A stretch of 64,000 bases of DNA from Forficula auricularia. Taxonomy: Eukaryota; Arthropoda; Insecta; Dermaptera; Forficulidae. A program made the position numbers and the translations under genes. Shown here in pieces: positions 33,915-44,689 of this stretch; position 1 is the stretch's first letter; the number at the start of each line of letters is the position of its first letter. The stretch covers positions 1-64,000 of the forward strand of contig JALMQS010000916.1 of NCBI GenBank assembly GCA_024734495.1, given 5' to 3'. The notes beneath the pieces were generated by a model. That model searched no databases. It was not told the origin of the DNA and saw nothing but the letters and a program-made list of their open reading frames with translations.

Positions 33915-34079
33915 TGTCCCTTTTTTGAAATCATGTCACAATTTTCCTTTCAAATTGGCCTTTGGGAAACCATAAACTTCAGGAGTAAAGGGCTATTTTC
34001 GGTGGACCAATGTGAAATTCAAAACCTTGCTTTATCCCTTTTAGTCGATACTCTACGATTAACCATTAATGATATATAG
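33915..34079 (+). CDS. Possible terminal exon, plus strand (uncertain)
   Basis: Follows an excellent acceptor (GATTTTCTTTTACAG). It encodes 54 residues ending at a stop, with QFSFQIGLWETINF then RSKGLFSVD. The spacing F-S-x-Q...I-x-F...G-L-F-x-V-D resembles the start of TM7 in gustatory receptors, but the expected TYxxxxxQF end is absent. In copy 1 the same acceptor is present (10477) and the exon is cut off after a few bases by the Helitron-like sequence. It may be a decayed exon or chance. Confidence 0.3.
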   Translation, partial: CPFFEIMSQFSFQIGLWETINFRSKGLFSVDQCEIQNLALSLLVDTLRLTINDI

Positions 34080-34884
34080 GCGTTTTACAAGTTTTAACAA
34101 CATGCCTAATCGACTATTCAATTTAATTCAGATCGAAATTAAAATTCATGGTAATTAAAGATCCATTATTCTTGAGAAGAAAACCGATTTTGTAAAAAAA
34201 AAATTGGCTTTATGGACCATTAAACCAAGTATATTTATCCGATTTCTATTTATTAATAACTACTATCAGTCATCTAGAAAAGACAAAGTGAAGCAGAAAA
34301 TAGTAGAAATTTCTTTATGTTGTCAAATTGTTTGTATTCCCCAAAATAAATAAGTCTGGTGTGGGCATCACACAACTTTCACTTTTAGTTTCTCCCTTAT
34401 TTGAAATCATCATACCAATTTTCTTCTTTCAAATTACTTCAATTTGGCTTTTCCCCAAGGACTTTTCAAAATGGATCAAAAATGCTTAGACTAAATAGGT
34501 ACTCCCGGTTTTATTATTTCAACCAAAAGCATGGGGTACTCTTCTAGCCAAAGATATCTTAAGTTTCAACAGAGCCGGCGCAAAGGCGGGTTCAGCGCGT
34601 TCGCCGGAACCCGGACTCGCATTTTGAGAGGCACCGCGGTCTAAGGAAATTAGCCAATTAAAAAACACCAATTTTGATTAACTTTTTACAGAATGATGAT
34701 ACCATTAACAGATTTAAGACATTTTTTTTAGTAGCGATGATTCAGCTTAAATGAGTAACAAAAATCATCAAAGTTCAGTGTCCATAAAGTCCTCATATCC
34801 TGGAAACTAATTTAGATAAAAAAATCCAGACGCTTTCAGAGTAATTTACTTTTTAGCGAAATTAAACTACATCAATCGTAGTAG

Positions 34885-35009
34885 TAGCCGTTCGGAACCG
34901 GCGTTAAAAAGTAGGTTCCGTATATCTGTGTAAAACAACTAAACACTCAGCAGAGGTATATGTGGAGAGGCGCCGACGCCCGTTTCGGGTATGGCACTCT
35001 AAGAAGAAT
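34885..35009 (+). mobile_element. 5'-truncated SINE (family 2), copy-2-only
   Basis: Matches the 3' half of the SINE at 47876-48157 (GCCGTTCGGACCCGGCG ... GGCACTCTAAGAAGAA). Absent from copy 1 at about 12645. Confidence 0.85.
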
Positions 35010-35180
35010 AATTTTTTTCAAAAGTCATACATGATTACAGATTTTGTTCTTTCATTGAATTTTTTGCCCCTTGAAAGCCAATTATGGATGGGAAAAAATA
35101 TTACTTGGACTTGTTTAAAAAACTGCTTAAAAAATAGAGATAAGACTCCCCAATTTTTGGAAGTCTGTCGACGAGTCGCA

Positions 35181-35464
35181 GCTCCTATAAGAACTTGCAT
35201 AGGAACTGGGCATAGCAACGCCTGACATTTCTTAGTGGTTGTGTGTCAGTTGCCTTCTTGCGGTTCATTTGTTTTAAACAAAAACGCATCAGGTTATTGC
35301 ATTGCTACGGTCTTCGATGCTGAACGTTAGTCAATCTCTCGACGCGAGGCAAGGATTATTATTTAATATTCATCTTATAAAAAATATATAATATGTAACA
35401 GCATTTGTAAATAAATAATTCCTCGTTGTAAAATTTAAGTGTAGGATTTGAATGTGTATTCAGG
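35181..35464. other. Unassigned sequence between duplication and LINE
   Basis: Unlike either neighbour. Contains AATAAATAATTCCTCGTTG near its end, reminiscent of a retroelement polyadenylation region, and could be a solo LTR. No duplicate flanks found. Confidence 0.3.
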
Positions 35465-37228
35465 CCCCGCAAAAGGTCACGCAGCTTGCCCCAGCAGTTC
35501 AAACCAATTCTGGTCCCCTGATAAGTATGTAAAAAGAAATTTTACAAACTCATCATTTCCCCCTCTCAATCTCTCCGACAACTCGGTTGCCATTGACGCC
35601 TCTGACAAAGCCGAAGCTTTTGCCTCATATTTCGCGTCCAACTCAAACCTGGACGACAAAGGGCTTGAACCACCCACATACCCCTCCAGTACTAATATAA
35701 TGTCAGATACTGTTTTCAGGATACCAGCAATTCTAAAGATCATCCGGAATCTAAAGACCAACTCTTCTGCTGGCCCCGACGATATCCCTGCCATTCTCAT
35801 TAAAAAATGCGCCCCTGAACTTGCTCCTATACTATCCAAATTATATAATCTCTCCTATAACTCCGGAATATTTCCGGAGGCCTGGAAACTAGCCAGAATC
35901 CAACCAATTAAGAAAAAAGGCGATTCTTCCAACATAAAAAACTATCGACCCATTGCAATCACTTCTGTCTTATCCAAAATCATGGAAAAGGCCATCAACG
36001 AGCAAGTTCTACGACACTTAGAGTCAAATAAATTTATCCACGCTAGGCAATACGGCTTCAGGCAATCCCGGTCGACCGGTAATATCCTAGCATATGTTAC
36101 TCATATCTGGAACAAAACCTTGGAGGCCGGAAATGAGACCCTCGCGGTAGCTTTAGACATTTCAAAAGCCTTCGACATGGTCTGGCACAAAAATCTTTCT
36201 TGCCAAATTGACCTCCGTCGGCCTTGCACCGAAACACTGTAAGTTGCTCGAAAGTTTTCTTTCAGACCGTAATAATAAGGTTATCATAGATGGAATATCA
36301 TCTTCCCCTTCCACAACAACGCTGCGAGTTCTTCAGGGATCGGTTATCCCCTACGCTTTTTCTTATCTATATCAACGACCTTCTAAACGTGCCCTCCAAT
36401 CCGGTACATTGTTACGCAGATGACAGCACCCTACATAACGCTCCTGCATCGCATAAAAACCGTGCAGACATTGCCTCCTCAATTAATTTAGACTTATGCA
36501 AACTTAAAAACTGGGGATTCCAAAACTTAGTTAACTTCAATGCAGTGAAAACTCAGTGTTTCCTTATTTCTAGGCGCGTCGACAGAAACCTCCCAAACAT
36601 ATCATTCAATTCAAACTCACTAGAATTCAGGGATAAAATTTCAATTCTAGGTGAACTCTAGGGTCTGACCTTTCATGGAATGACCATATCTCAACCACTG
36701 CTAAAGCTGCAGCGCGCAAGCCTGGTCTCCTATTTAGGACTGGACGCTGTTATACCCCCAGTCAACTTCTTATACCGTATAAGGCTCAAATTCGCCCCTG
36801 TCTCGAATATGGCTCTCATCTGTGGAGGGTGCCTCCAAGTATTCTCTTGCTACACTGGATGCAATTCAGAAGCGAGCAATTAAACTAATAGGAGACCCGG
36901 CTCTAACCAACTCACTCGACTCCCTGGCTCACCGAAGAATCGTTTCTGCCCTTTCCCTGTACTACAGATACTATCACGGTGTCTGTTCAGTCGAGCTGAA
37001 ATCAATTATCCCCCTAAGCCCCTTACGAGAAACACGCGGTTTTCAAACGCTCAGCACCCCTTCGCTGTCAAATTGGATAAAAGTCGAACAAGCGCTTTCG
37101 CCAACTCTTTTATCCCTATGACCTCCAGAGACTGGAACTCGCTCCCTGCCACCATCTTTCCCGCGACTTATAACCTTCAGCTATTTAAGACCGTATCCAC
37201 AGATACCTCGACCCCGCCCAGCCCATAA
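35465..37228 (+). pseudogene. LINE reverse transcriptase, frameshifted
   Basis: Reverse transcriptase of a target-primed retrotransposon. Visible blocks: SSAGPDDIPAILIKK, NYRPIAITSVLSKIMEKAIN, YGFRQSRSTGNIL, motif A LDISKAFDMVWH, then after frame changes LSPTLFLIYINDLL and motif C HCYADDSTLHN, the thumb region, and a C-terminus with LALYYRYYHGVC-like residues. At least four frame breaks (near 36200, 36360, 36660 and 36830) kill it. The endonuclease domain is missing by 5' truncation. Confidence 0.9.
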
Positions 37229-37330
37229 AATTCTTTCTTCTTCTTTTCACGATGGAGGAGCCAACCCAGGCCTTTAGGGGTTGCACCTTTTGGTGTAACT
37301 CTTCTCTCATCATTATCATTAAAAAAAAAT
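35465..37330 (+). mobile_element. LINE (Jockey/CR1-like), 5'-truncated, with ATTATCATT(A)n tail
   Basis: Begins within ORF2 and continues to a 3' end shared with 56253-57146. Related antisense and sense pieces occur at 47689-47850 and 52494-53530, so this family has been active repeatedly here. Confidence 0.9.
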
Positions 37331-37666
37331 TCCATTTTTTTCAAAAAAATCGCAGTTTTTCCTTGATAAAATGAAAAGCACTCATCTTAGAAACTTGATT
37401 TCTATCTCACTCTCTAGGAAATTTTATTGACTTGAACATTTAATTGAACCACTTTTTTAATAAAACTCTTAGATTTATAGATATCTAGCATTTTCGTTAG
37501 CAAACCTCAGATTCGGATTCAGCACACCCAAAAACATAAAGGGTCGAAGAAATTACAACTAGTCCAAAACTTTCCGGGTAAAAACACAATTTAACTGGAC
37601 TATTTTAAAAATTTAACTGGACTATTTTAAAAAAAATTTCCACTAAATATTTTGCTTTGTGGATTA

Positions 37667-37703
37667 ATCCCCCCCCCATGAAAATATTCTGGCTACGCCA
37701 CTG
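37667..37703 (-). mobile_element. Transposon terminus, CAGTGGCGTAGCCAG
   Basis: On the minus strand it reads CAGTGGCGTAGCCAGAATAT then a G run, a terminus often seen at insect DNA-element ends. The other end is not identified. Confidence 0.4.
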
Positions 37704-38125
37704 TTCCTCATGATAGTCATTATACTCTTCTATTACTTACTTTCTCCCATTAGCGAAGAGATATATAACTAAGACATTATTAAATTATATTAATCAAATG
37801 AAATTAAAAATTAAGATAAAAGTTTTTATTTCTATTTTATTATACATATATGGTATTATTAACAAACATATTTGAAGTGTGTTTAATATTATTATTAAAT
37901 GTATTATTAATATATATATTTGAATATTCCCTGTGAATCCAGCAGGTTTAGTTCACTCAAAAAAAAGAGAAACAATAAAAATGTTAAGGCGAGCAAGGTT
38001 TCTTTTCCTACCCCTCACGCATAGAACAGCAACTTTGAATAGACTTCTATTTATAAGGGAAAGGAATTAAAAAGAAAACTTACCTATAAGTAGAGACCGG
38101 ATTCCTATGCAATTGCATATTTTGT

Positions 38126-38440
38126 TTGCCACATGCCCCAGGGGATCAATTACCTATCCGAATCATGCATCTAAGATACTGTGGGTTAAATTTTATACTG
38201 CATATTTTTGCATATATGAGTAATAATGCATTTTTGAAGGATTTTTTGTCAAATATTGTCTATTTCGCGCCAAATACAGATTTTTTAAAAGTAAATTTTC
38301 GAAGAAAGGATGAAAAAAATGAAGAAATATATTATAGTTTCTTTAAATTTGTCCCCATTACATCTGAGGATGAGCGCTCCTTTTCATCGTATAAATCAAT
38401 TTTAAGTGACCGTAGACATAATCACCTGAATATAATTTAG
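38126..38440 (+). pseudogene. hAT transposase C-terminal fragment
   Basis: The segment FFKFVPITSEDERSFSSYKS then ILSDRRHNHL is the hAT dimerisation motif (P-x-T-S-x-x-x-E-R-S-F-S). The DDE core is deleted. The frame ends at the SINE insertion, which cut the coding region right after this motif. Confidence 0.8.
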
Positions 38441-38450
38441 AAAAATACTT

Positions 38451-38621
38451 TTTTATTTTTTAGCTTTTCGAGCCATAAGCAATTTACGATACTACTTATT
38501 ATTTTTTTAAATTTTTCTCTACACCGGGGCCAGATTTTTAGCCGGATACCTCGAGTCGGATTCGAACTCGGGTCCACTTGATTAGCAGGCTGACACGCTA
38601 CCCCTAGCCTAACCCGACACC
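38451..38621 (-). mobile_element. tRNA-derived SINE (family 1), 12-bp target duplication
   Basis: Reverse-oriented copy of 1093-1275, including the B box GAGTTCGAATCC on the minus strand and the ATAGTATCGTAAATGG-type tail. Flanked by AGAAAAATACTT at 38439-38450 and 38622-38633. Nested in the hAT element. Confidence 0.9.
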
Positions 38622-39164
38622 AGAAAAATACTTGTTAACATAAATGATTCACAATTTCAATCAAATTTTAATTATTTTTGAGAAATAACTTTTTAAAGTC
38701 GGTGCTAAACAAACTATTTAAGCGAGGTTCCCGCCAAACGTACTAAGATTCGTAAAGTTCGATTAATAAAATGTATATTTTTGGCACAGACTTCAAAAAG
38801 TGATTTCATGTTAATATTTCGTAGTTTAGTTGTAACTAAATTAGATAATTATTTTATAACTTTTAGTGCACTTTATTTGATTTTTGAGTTCTTATTATTT
38901 TATTTGTTGCATTTAATTTTTTTGAAGTCAGTTTTTATTTTTTTTTTTATAAAAATTATATTTATTTCATAGCACCCCTTCAAATATATAGTCTTTTTTC
39001 TTCAATTTGAATTTTTTAGTGCATAAAAAAATTTATTTTGCCAATTTTTACTGCAAATATTTGCATATTTCAACGTATTCTGCATATTACTTGCATATTT
39101 CAGCCTTTTTAAATGCATATTTTGGCAGTTTTTACTGCATAAAAATCCGGTCTCTACCTATAAG

Positions 39165-40274
39165 GAGAATAAAATACAAAAAAAAGGCATTTATTTATTC
39201 GAAAAGGTTCACTTTTACATCTATCCAGCTATATACAATATTGAATAAATAAATACATTTTCTTAAAATATAAAATTAATTTCAAATATCTATATTGTGC
39301 CAACTTGAACTGAAGTCAAGTCAGCTTATCTCAAACCGTTCCAACCCTTTGAAGAAAAAGAGTTCTAAGTCACAAGTAGAAATTCATTTCAATGGCAATA
39401 TTTCTTCTAAGGACAATAAGAAATTAAGTTCTTAACTAAAATTATATTAATTAATTTTTTTTTTTTAGAAAACATATATTAATATTTAGAGATTGATTTC
39501 TTCCATATTCTAAATCATTATGAAAGACTTAATTACATTAACACTTAACAATTTTATTTATTACATATAATACAGCTTAATTCGTCCAAAGTTTTCGTGT
39601 CCTAGCTGGTACAGATCATCAAGAGATTTTATTGATTGACCAAAGCTAATTTATCATAACAATCATGATACAAAAAACGTCTTTCATCATTAACTAAAAC
39701 TTTAACATATATATTTTTTCATAACTAAATAAATTCTTTAAAAAACTAGTTTTATTTTTATTTTTTTAATATCATTATTTAATAGACCTTATATAAATAG
39801 ATTTTTTAAGATTAGTTTTCTTAAATAATTAAAAAATAAATATTTATGATAATATTATACAGTTTAGAACATGATTTTAATTCAAATGTCACTTTGATCT
39901 TTTTCAGATCCGTATAGTCATGGTAATTCGAGGGTACAGGTGTACAAATAAAAAAATCTTAATTTTTCAAACTAATTCAAGAATTTTAAAGAAAGTACAA
40001 ATAAAAGCTTACAAGCAAGCCTGACTCACTATGAGGCAACTTTTACAAAAACTCATATAATATATACGTATAAATGTACATTTTTACTGGAATACAGAAT
40101 GTATTCTTTTCGTCCATTAATGAAAACTTACTCGATGGGTGGAGTTGAAATTTTTTTATCAGCAATCATGTTTGTGGATGTCTCAATTTTGTAAACTTTT
40201 ACGATTGGACTAATACAAGTCATCAAACACTAAACTGCCAAATAAATAAAGGAAAATTAGAAGTACATAGGTTA
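39165..40274. other. No gene seen
   Basis: AT-rich sequence with short homopolymer runs. Nothing recognised. Confidence 0.45.
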
Positions 40275-40617
40275 TTATCTATAGGCTCGGGAATGTATTT
40301 TTTGGGGTTTTGTTATTAAAAGGTCTATTATAATATTTTTCTTTAAATCGAGTTGGTTATTGATAACATTTTCATCATTCGACAGGGCATATTTTATTTC
40401 CGTGGATTCGAGAAGATCCAATCTTAATCCTTTTCTTTCGAAATGAATTGGGGTTGGATTAGTGTGTGATGGTGAGTGATCTAAGGAATATAGATGATCA
40501 GCAAATCCGGAAGTGGAATCTGAATTTGTGGGTTGATTTCTTATTAATTGTCTGAGAGAAGCTTCGTGTTCTTTATGTTTGAAAGCAATTTTTTTACTAT
40601 TTAAGAAATCTGGATTA
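40275..40617 (-). CDS. Possible terminal exon of an unknown protein
   Basis: Open frame with mixed, non-repetitive composition ending in a stop at 40275. It contains KIAFKHKEHEASLRQLIRNQ, then a serine/histidine/proline stretch and RKGLRLDLLESTEIKYALSN. The frame continues upstream past 40617 until a hAT MITE (40643-40865) interrupts it; several AG acceptors are possible. No ATG is available near its start, so it must be an internal or terminal exon if real. No family recognised. Confidence 0.4.
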
Positions 40618-40642
40618 TTTAATTGTACACCTTTATATATTA

Positions 40643-40865
40643 CAGGGGTGCTCAACCTTTTGTAAAACGCGAGCTACCTTTGTATACCAAGGTATATGGC
40701 GATAGAAAGGTTATAATACAGATAAATTGCATAACAAAGTAAATGTGTGTATTAATAATTTACGAAGTACATATACATTCCCTACTGGGTGTATTGTGCA
40801 GTAGGTTGAAACGGGTTGGGGATCGACCAAAAACGGTCCCGCGATCGACGGGTTGATCACCCGTG
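40643..40865. mobile_element. hAT MITE with 8-bp target duplication
   Basis: Ends CAGGGGTGCTCAACC and inverted CACGGGTGATCAACC, flanked by ATATATTA (40635-40642 and 40866-40873). It splits an open reading frame on the minus strand. Confidence 0.88.
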
Positions 40866-41430
40866 ATATATTATAATATACCTTTGAAAATTACAATATG
40901 TGACATAAATAATATAAACTTAAAAATAGTTTGTTTGTTTTTCAATAAAACTAAAAAAGACACAGTAGCGAGTTAATAAGATACCAAGGTCAATATAGAG
41001 TAAAACACCTTGGGTCCTCCCTTCTATTTTTGTGCCTTGAACAAGGCAAGAAAAATAAAAGTCGAAAGTTATTAACAATTTTTTTTCTCGTATAATACTT
41101 TAAAGATCACCGAGTGTAATTCCCTAGTCTAATTCCACAGTAATGTGGAAATTAATTTTTACATAAGTCTTTCTGATACTTTGGAGTTATATGGTACAAA
41201 GAATCATTTTCACTTGTGTCTCTAAAACGTAAAAACATTACTTTCACTATTGATAGACAAGTTTTACAGCGTATTAGATGAAGAAAAATCAATAAATATT
41301 AATAATATATTAATTAATTTCCTCTAAATATAAATAAATATTGGCTGAACTTCCATGAACATATGGAAAAAGGGAGGGAGTCGTCATCTAATTTCATTCT
41401 TTTAGATATTTTTGCTGGGGGTATGTATAC

Positions 41431-41499
41431 CTTTAGTGTGAGTAAGCCAGGATGGCCGCCTTTCTCTGAATGCAACAGTTCCAGGAGTTCTACCAACAT
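41431..41499 (-). CDS. Possible first coding exon
   Basis: ATG at 41499, then MLVELLELLHSEKGGHPGLL and TLK, with a consensus donor AAG|GTATAC, phase 0. Neighbour on the same strand of 40275-40617, but phases do not join directly. No family recognised. Confidence 0.3.
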
Positions 41500-42078
41500 C
41501 GTATATATGTATATATATTGATGTTTTTATTATTGTTAAGAATCCATTATATTCATTTATCTTATTTTTTTGTTGGTTCATTTGTATACATGATATTTTT
41601 GTTCATATTCTTAGGAGTAGAAAAGTCGATTTATACTCAATTATTTGTTTTTTAGCTTTGCATAGCAGTCGGATAAGAGATGAAGTTGATGTATTAGAAA
41701 GAGCCTAGTATAAAAAAATGCTATATTTTTTTATGTTTCTAAGTAAGCTACTTTAGCTAAAAATATAAATAGAGATTTATTTTTTAGAAGTTATTAACAA
41801 GTTTATTTATTTAATATCTTCATGTTTTAACAAGAATATTTTTTTTTAATTACTAATCTATATTTCCTCCCTTAAAACGGCCCGCCCCTCGATAATCAAG
41901 TAAAACAAAAAAAAATTTCATCATTTATTTTTGAACCAATCTCAATTTAAGAATTAAGAACAATACTGCTGTATTTTATAGATAAGACAGTTTTTCACCA
42001 ATATCTTTTTTTGCAACAACCACACTAAACAAAAGCTTATTAACTGGTTAGCAATAGAAGGCATGTGTCACTCTGTTA

Positions 42079-42264
42079 GGGCCAGTTGCATGTCGATTGG
42101 CAAACTCTTTTCAAACGTTGACAAAGGGTAAAACCTTAAAATTCACCTTGTGACAGGGTGGGATGGCCAATCAGATGACAGGCACTTCCATCTGATTGGC
42201 CATCTAACCGGACAATTTTGAATTCCTTTGGTCAACGTAAAATTTACCACTGCACAACCGGCCC
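42079..42264. mobile_element. Foldback MITE, GGGCCRGTTG family, TTA target duplication
   Basis: Starts GGGCCAGTTGCATGTCG, ends CACAACCGGCCC, flanked by TTA. The core GGGATGGCCAATCAGATGAC is shared with 3133-3291 and 17142-17381. Confidence 0.85.
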
Positions 42265-43211
42265 TTAGTGATTTAAGTTTGATTCACCCTTTCCATCCAA
42301 CAAGCAACAAACATCCAGACGATCCTAAACCATATATTTTACTAGACCTGTCTTCAAACTATGTTTCATGAAATCCTGAGTTTAGGGCACAAATTCCAAA
42401 AAAAAAAAAATTGACAAAAAATAGTAAAACGAAAAAAGACAAATTTGATCAAATTATTTCAAGCTAATTTCTTATTCCATGTTTATTGGTATTTAAGCGG
42501 GTTGGTTAATCTAGGTCAACATTTCTTAAACTTTACTCAGCGAGTGATTCTCCAGGGCTGAAGAAAAGCAGTTTTATATGGAAAGTGTCGAGAATATATT
42601 CGTCATTGACTTCAAGAAAATAACATAACAATGAATGAATATCATTGGCAGCAATAATAATAAAAGAATACTTGAAAAATCTGTTTCAAAATTTAAATTC
42701 ATACTTTTCAAGGAACGCTCAAGATTCGATTTGAAAGAATTCTGAGTGGATTGTAGATTCATTTTCAGTGACATCAAAACCACCAGGCCTCATTGCGGCA
42801 GAATATGAGGTCGTTATAGACATGGTTTCGGATAGCCTTCGAACTTTCCAAGCCGAGCTCATAATTCAAGTTTGGCGCACACTGTTTGAATTGAGCACTC
42901 TATTTTAATTTACAAGTAAACCCAAATAACTTAAGTCTTACGAAAATCTCAATTTGAAAAAGACATCTACCGACACATCAAAACATACTTGGTGAGAATG
43001 ACTGGTATTAGACGAAAAGGTCAAGAGTGTGATCACTTCCATTAAAAAACAAAAACAAAATGTAGGAACGCAGGATTAATAAGGCCTGATTGAAGATTGC
43101 AGGACGAAGGTGTGACTCAAGATTAGTGGATTAATTAAATATTTCTATTCAACTAATAATCAACAAAATAATATCTACACTGTATATTTAGTTAATTTTT
43201 GTTTTATTATA

Positions 43212-43760
43212 CACTTAAGGACAAAAAAATCAAGCCACCTAGTACCTACTCTCTTTTTCTAAAACCTGACCTATTTCAGGTTCTAGGCATCGGATTGGAA
43301 TTTAGTTAGGGAATTTATTACAGTTCAATAAGAAACAAATTGTTATATTTTGTACACACATTTTATGATATATGGAAAAAAAATAAGAACAAAACAACTT
43401 TGTAATTTTAAGATATTGGAAATAAAGTTAACCTAATGTTTAATTCTAAATTTCTGTATTAAATTAATTTAAATTAAATTTATTGAGAAAAATAAAAATA
43501 AAATGTAAGATCAATTTGAAAAATAATGAAATTATTCTTTATCTTAAAATTACAAAGTTGTCTTATGTTCGAATTTTTTTCCTTATATCAATAAAGTAAA
43601 AAAATGTGTGTACAAAATGTAACAATTCATTTCTTATTAAACTGTAATAAATTCACTAACTTATGACACCTTTTTTATTCCATTCCGATGCCTAGAACCT
43701 GAATTAAGTCAAGTTTTAGAAAAAGAGAGTATAGGTGGCTCAATTTTTTGTCCTCAAGTG
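43212..43760. mobile_element. Tc1/mariner-type foldback, TA target
   Basis: Ends CACTTAAGGACAAAAAAATC and inverted CACTTGAGGACAAAAAATTG, arms about 200 bp, flanked by TA. No transposase. It lies close to the polyadenylation signal of the zinc-finger gene at 43896. Confidence 0.85.
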
Positions 43761-43819
43761 TATTAAAAAAAAGGTAAAAGAAAATCCTTTTTTGTAGGCT
43801 ACGTTATATGTCTGTCTGG

Positions 43820-43825
43820 TTTATT
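43820..43825 (-). terminator. Polyadenylation signal AATAAA
   Basis: TTTATT on the plus strand, 71 bases past the stop of the six-finger gene. Confidence 0.45.
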
Positions 43826-43895
43826 TATCACAAAAATGTAACCGTAGTTTTTAATAAACTTTTCCCCATTCTATCATTGAAATCCTGTTTATAAT

Positions 43896-44549
43896 TTATA
43901 ATATAATTATTTCAACTTCTTTATGAAAAATATTCATATGTCTGTCGAGGAACGTTTGATGAACAAAGCCAGTGTGACATATATGGCATTCATACTTCGA
44001 ATTATCATTTGCATGAGATAGAATATGAATGTCATATGTGTGTTTTTGTTTAAATTCTCTTAAACAATCATTGCATTTAAAAATAAAATCTTTTTTCTCA
44101 TCATCTTCTTCAGAATCCTCTTCAGAATCCTCAAATTCATCTTTACTATTAAGATGTTCACAAATATGTATTTTCGATACTCTCTTAAGACATCTTGGAC
44201 AATCAAATAGTTGATTAGTCGAATGTCGATCCATATGATCAATCAATTCTTTTTGATTGGGATATAATTTCGAACAAATCCAACATCTAAAATGATGTCG
44301 TTGATGACGTACTAACTCAACTTTACAATTAAACTTTAGCTGGCATAATACACATTCTAATCCTTTATCTCCAAAATGAACAGTGCGCAAATGTCGATTT
44401 AATGAGCTTTTTTGATTAAAAAGCCTTTTACAATGTTCGCACTGAAATGGTTTCTCACCTGTATGGATTCTCATATGTTTTGTATAGTTACTTGAACGGA
44501 GAAATCCACGAAAACAAAGTTGACAATAAAAATCATTTACTTTAGGCAT
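43896..44549 (-). CDS. C2H2 zinc-finger protein, 217 aa
   Basis: Probable nuclear DNA-binding protein. Six canonical fingers: C9-C12-H25-H29, C37-C40-H53-H58, C66-C69-H82-H86, C89-C92-H105-H109, C159-C162-H175-H179 and C188-C191-H204-H209. A degenerate seventh (C117-C120-H128-H132) has shortened spacing. Only the first linker is the canonical TGEKPF. An acidic stretch (residues 137-151) separates the finger groups. ATG at 44549 is preceded on the coding strand by an intron-like acceptor (TTTATTTTTGCAG near 44596), suggesting an upstream noncoding or short coding exon. AATAAA on the minus strand at 43825-43820 can serve as the poly(A) signal. The intact frame in a transposon-rich region argues for a functional gene; orthologue not known. 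Confidence 0.88.
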   Translation of the reverse strand: MPKVNDFYCQLCFRGFLRSSNYTKHMRIHTGEKPFQCEHCKRLFNQKSSLNRHLRTVHFGDKGLECVLCQLKFNCKVELVRHQRHHFRCWICSKLYPNQKELIDHMDRHSTNQLFDCPRCLKRVSKIHICEHLNSKDEFEDSEEDSEEDDEKKDFIFKCNDCLREFKQKHTYDIHILSHANDNSKYECHICHTGFVHQTFLDRHMNIFHKEVEIIIL

Positions 44550-44582
44550 TGTATTCTTCTTCTTTATTTAATCGGCCGTAAA

Positions 44583-44596
44583 GAAGAGATATTCTG
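44583..44596 (-). promoter_or_regulatory. Candidate splice acceptor upstream of the zinc-finger ATG
   Basis: TTATTTATTTTTGCAG on the minus strand, about 40 bases before the start codon, implies a 5' intron. Confidence 0.45.
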
Positions 44597-44689
44597 CAAA
44601 AATAAATAAATTAGTTGCAATAAATTACAGAGTAAAGAATATTAAGATATTTATAAAAAATAAATTGAAAATTGTATATCTATCTACTC

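Larger units (their letters stand above)
23207..35180. repeat. Segmental duplication, copy 2
   Basis: Direct partner of 1-12898. The right edge is sharp: both copies read up to the GTCGACRAGTCGC motif near 35180 (near 12898 in copy 1) and then have unrelated sequence. Copy-2-only insertions are the foldback 25267-25385, the transposon 25728-28281, the Helitron 29758-30277 with the LINE piece after it, and the truncated SINE 34885-35009. Copy 2 lacks the part corresponding to about 8652-9270. Confidence 0.93.
38091..39156 (+). mobile_element. hAT element with 8-bp target duplication
   Basis: Ends TAGAGACCGGATT and inverted TAGAGACCGGATTTTTATGC, flanked by CCTATAAG (38083-38090 and 39157-39164). 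It contains the tail of a hAT transposase, a nested SINE (38451-38621) and a half foldback repeat (about 38690-38950). Confidence 0.92.

Noticed and set aside
35477..35839. Minus-strand 120-codon open frame
   Set aside because: Antisense of the LINE reverse transcriptase; the same antisense frame appears in the inverted fragment at 52493-52810.
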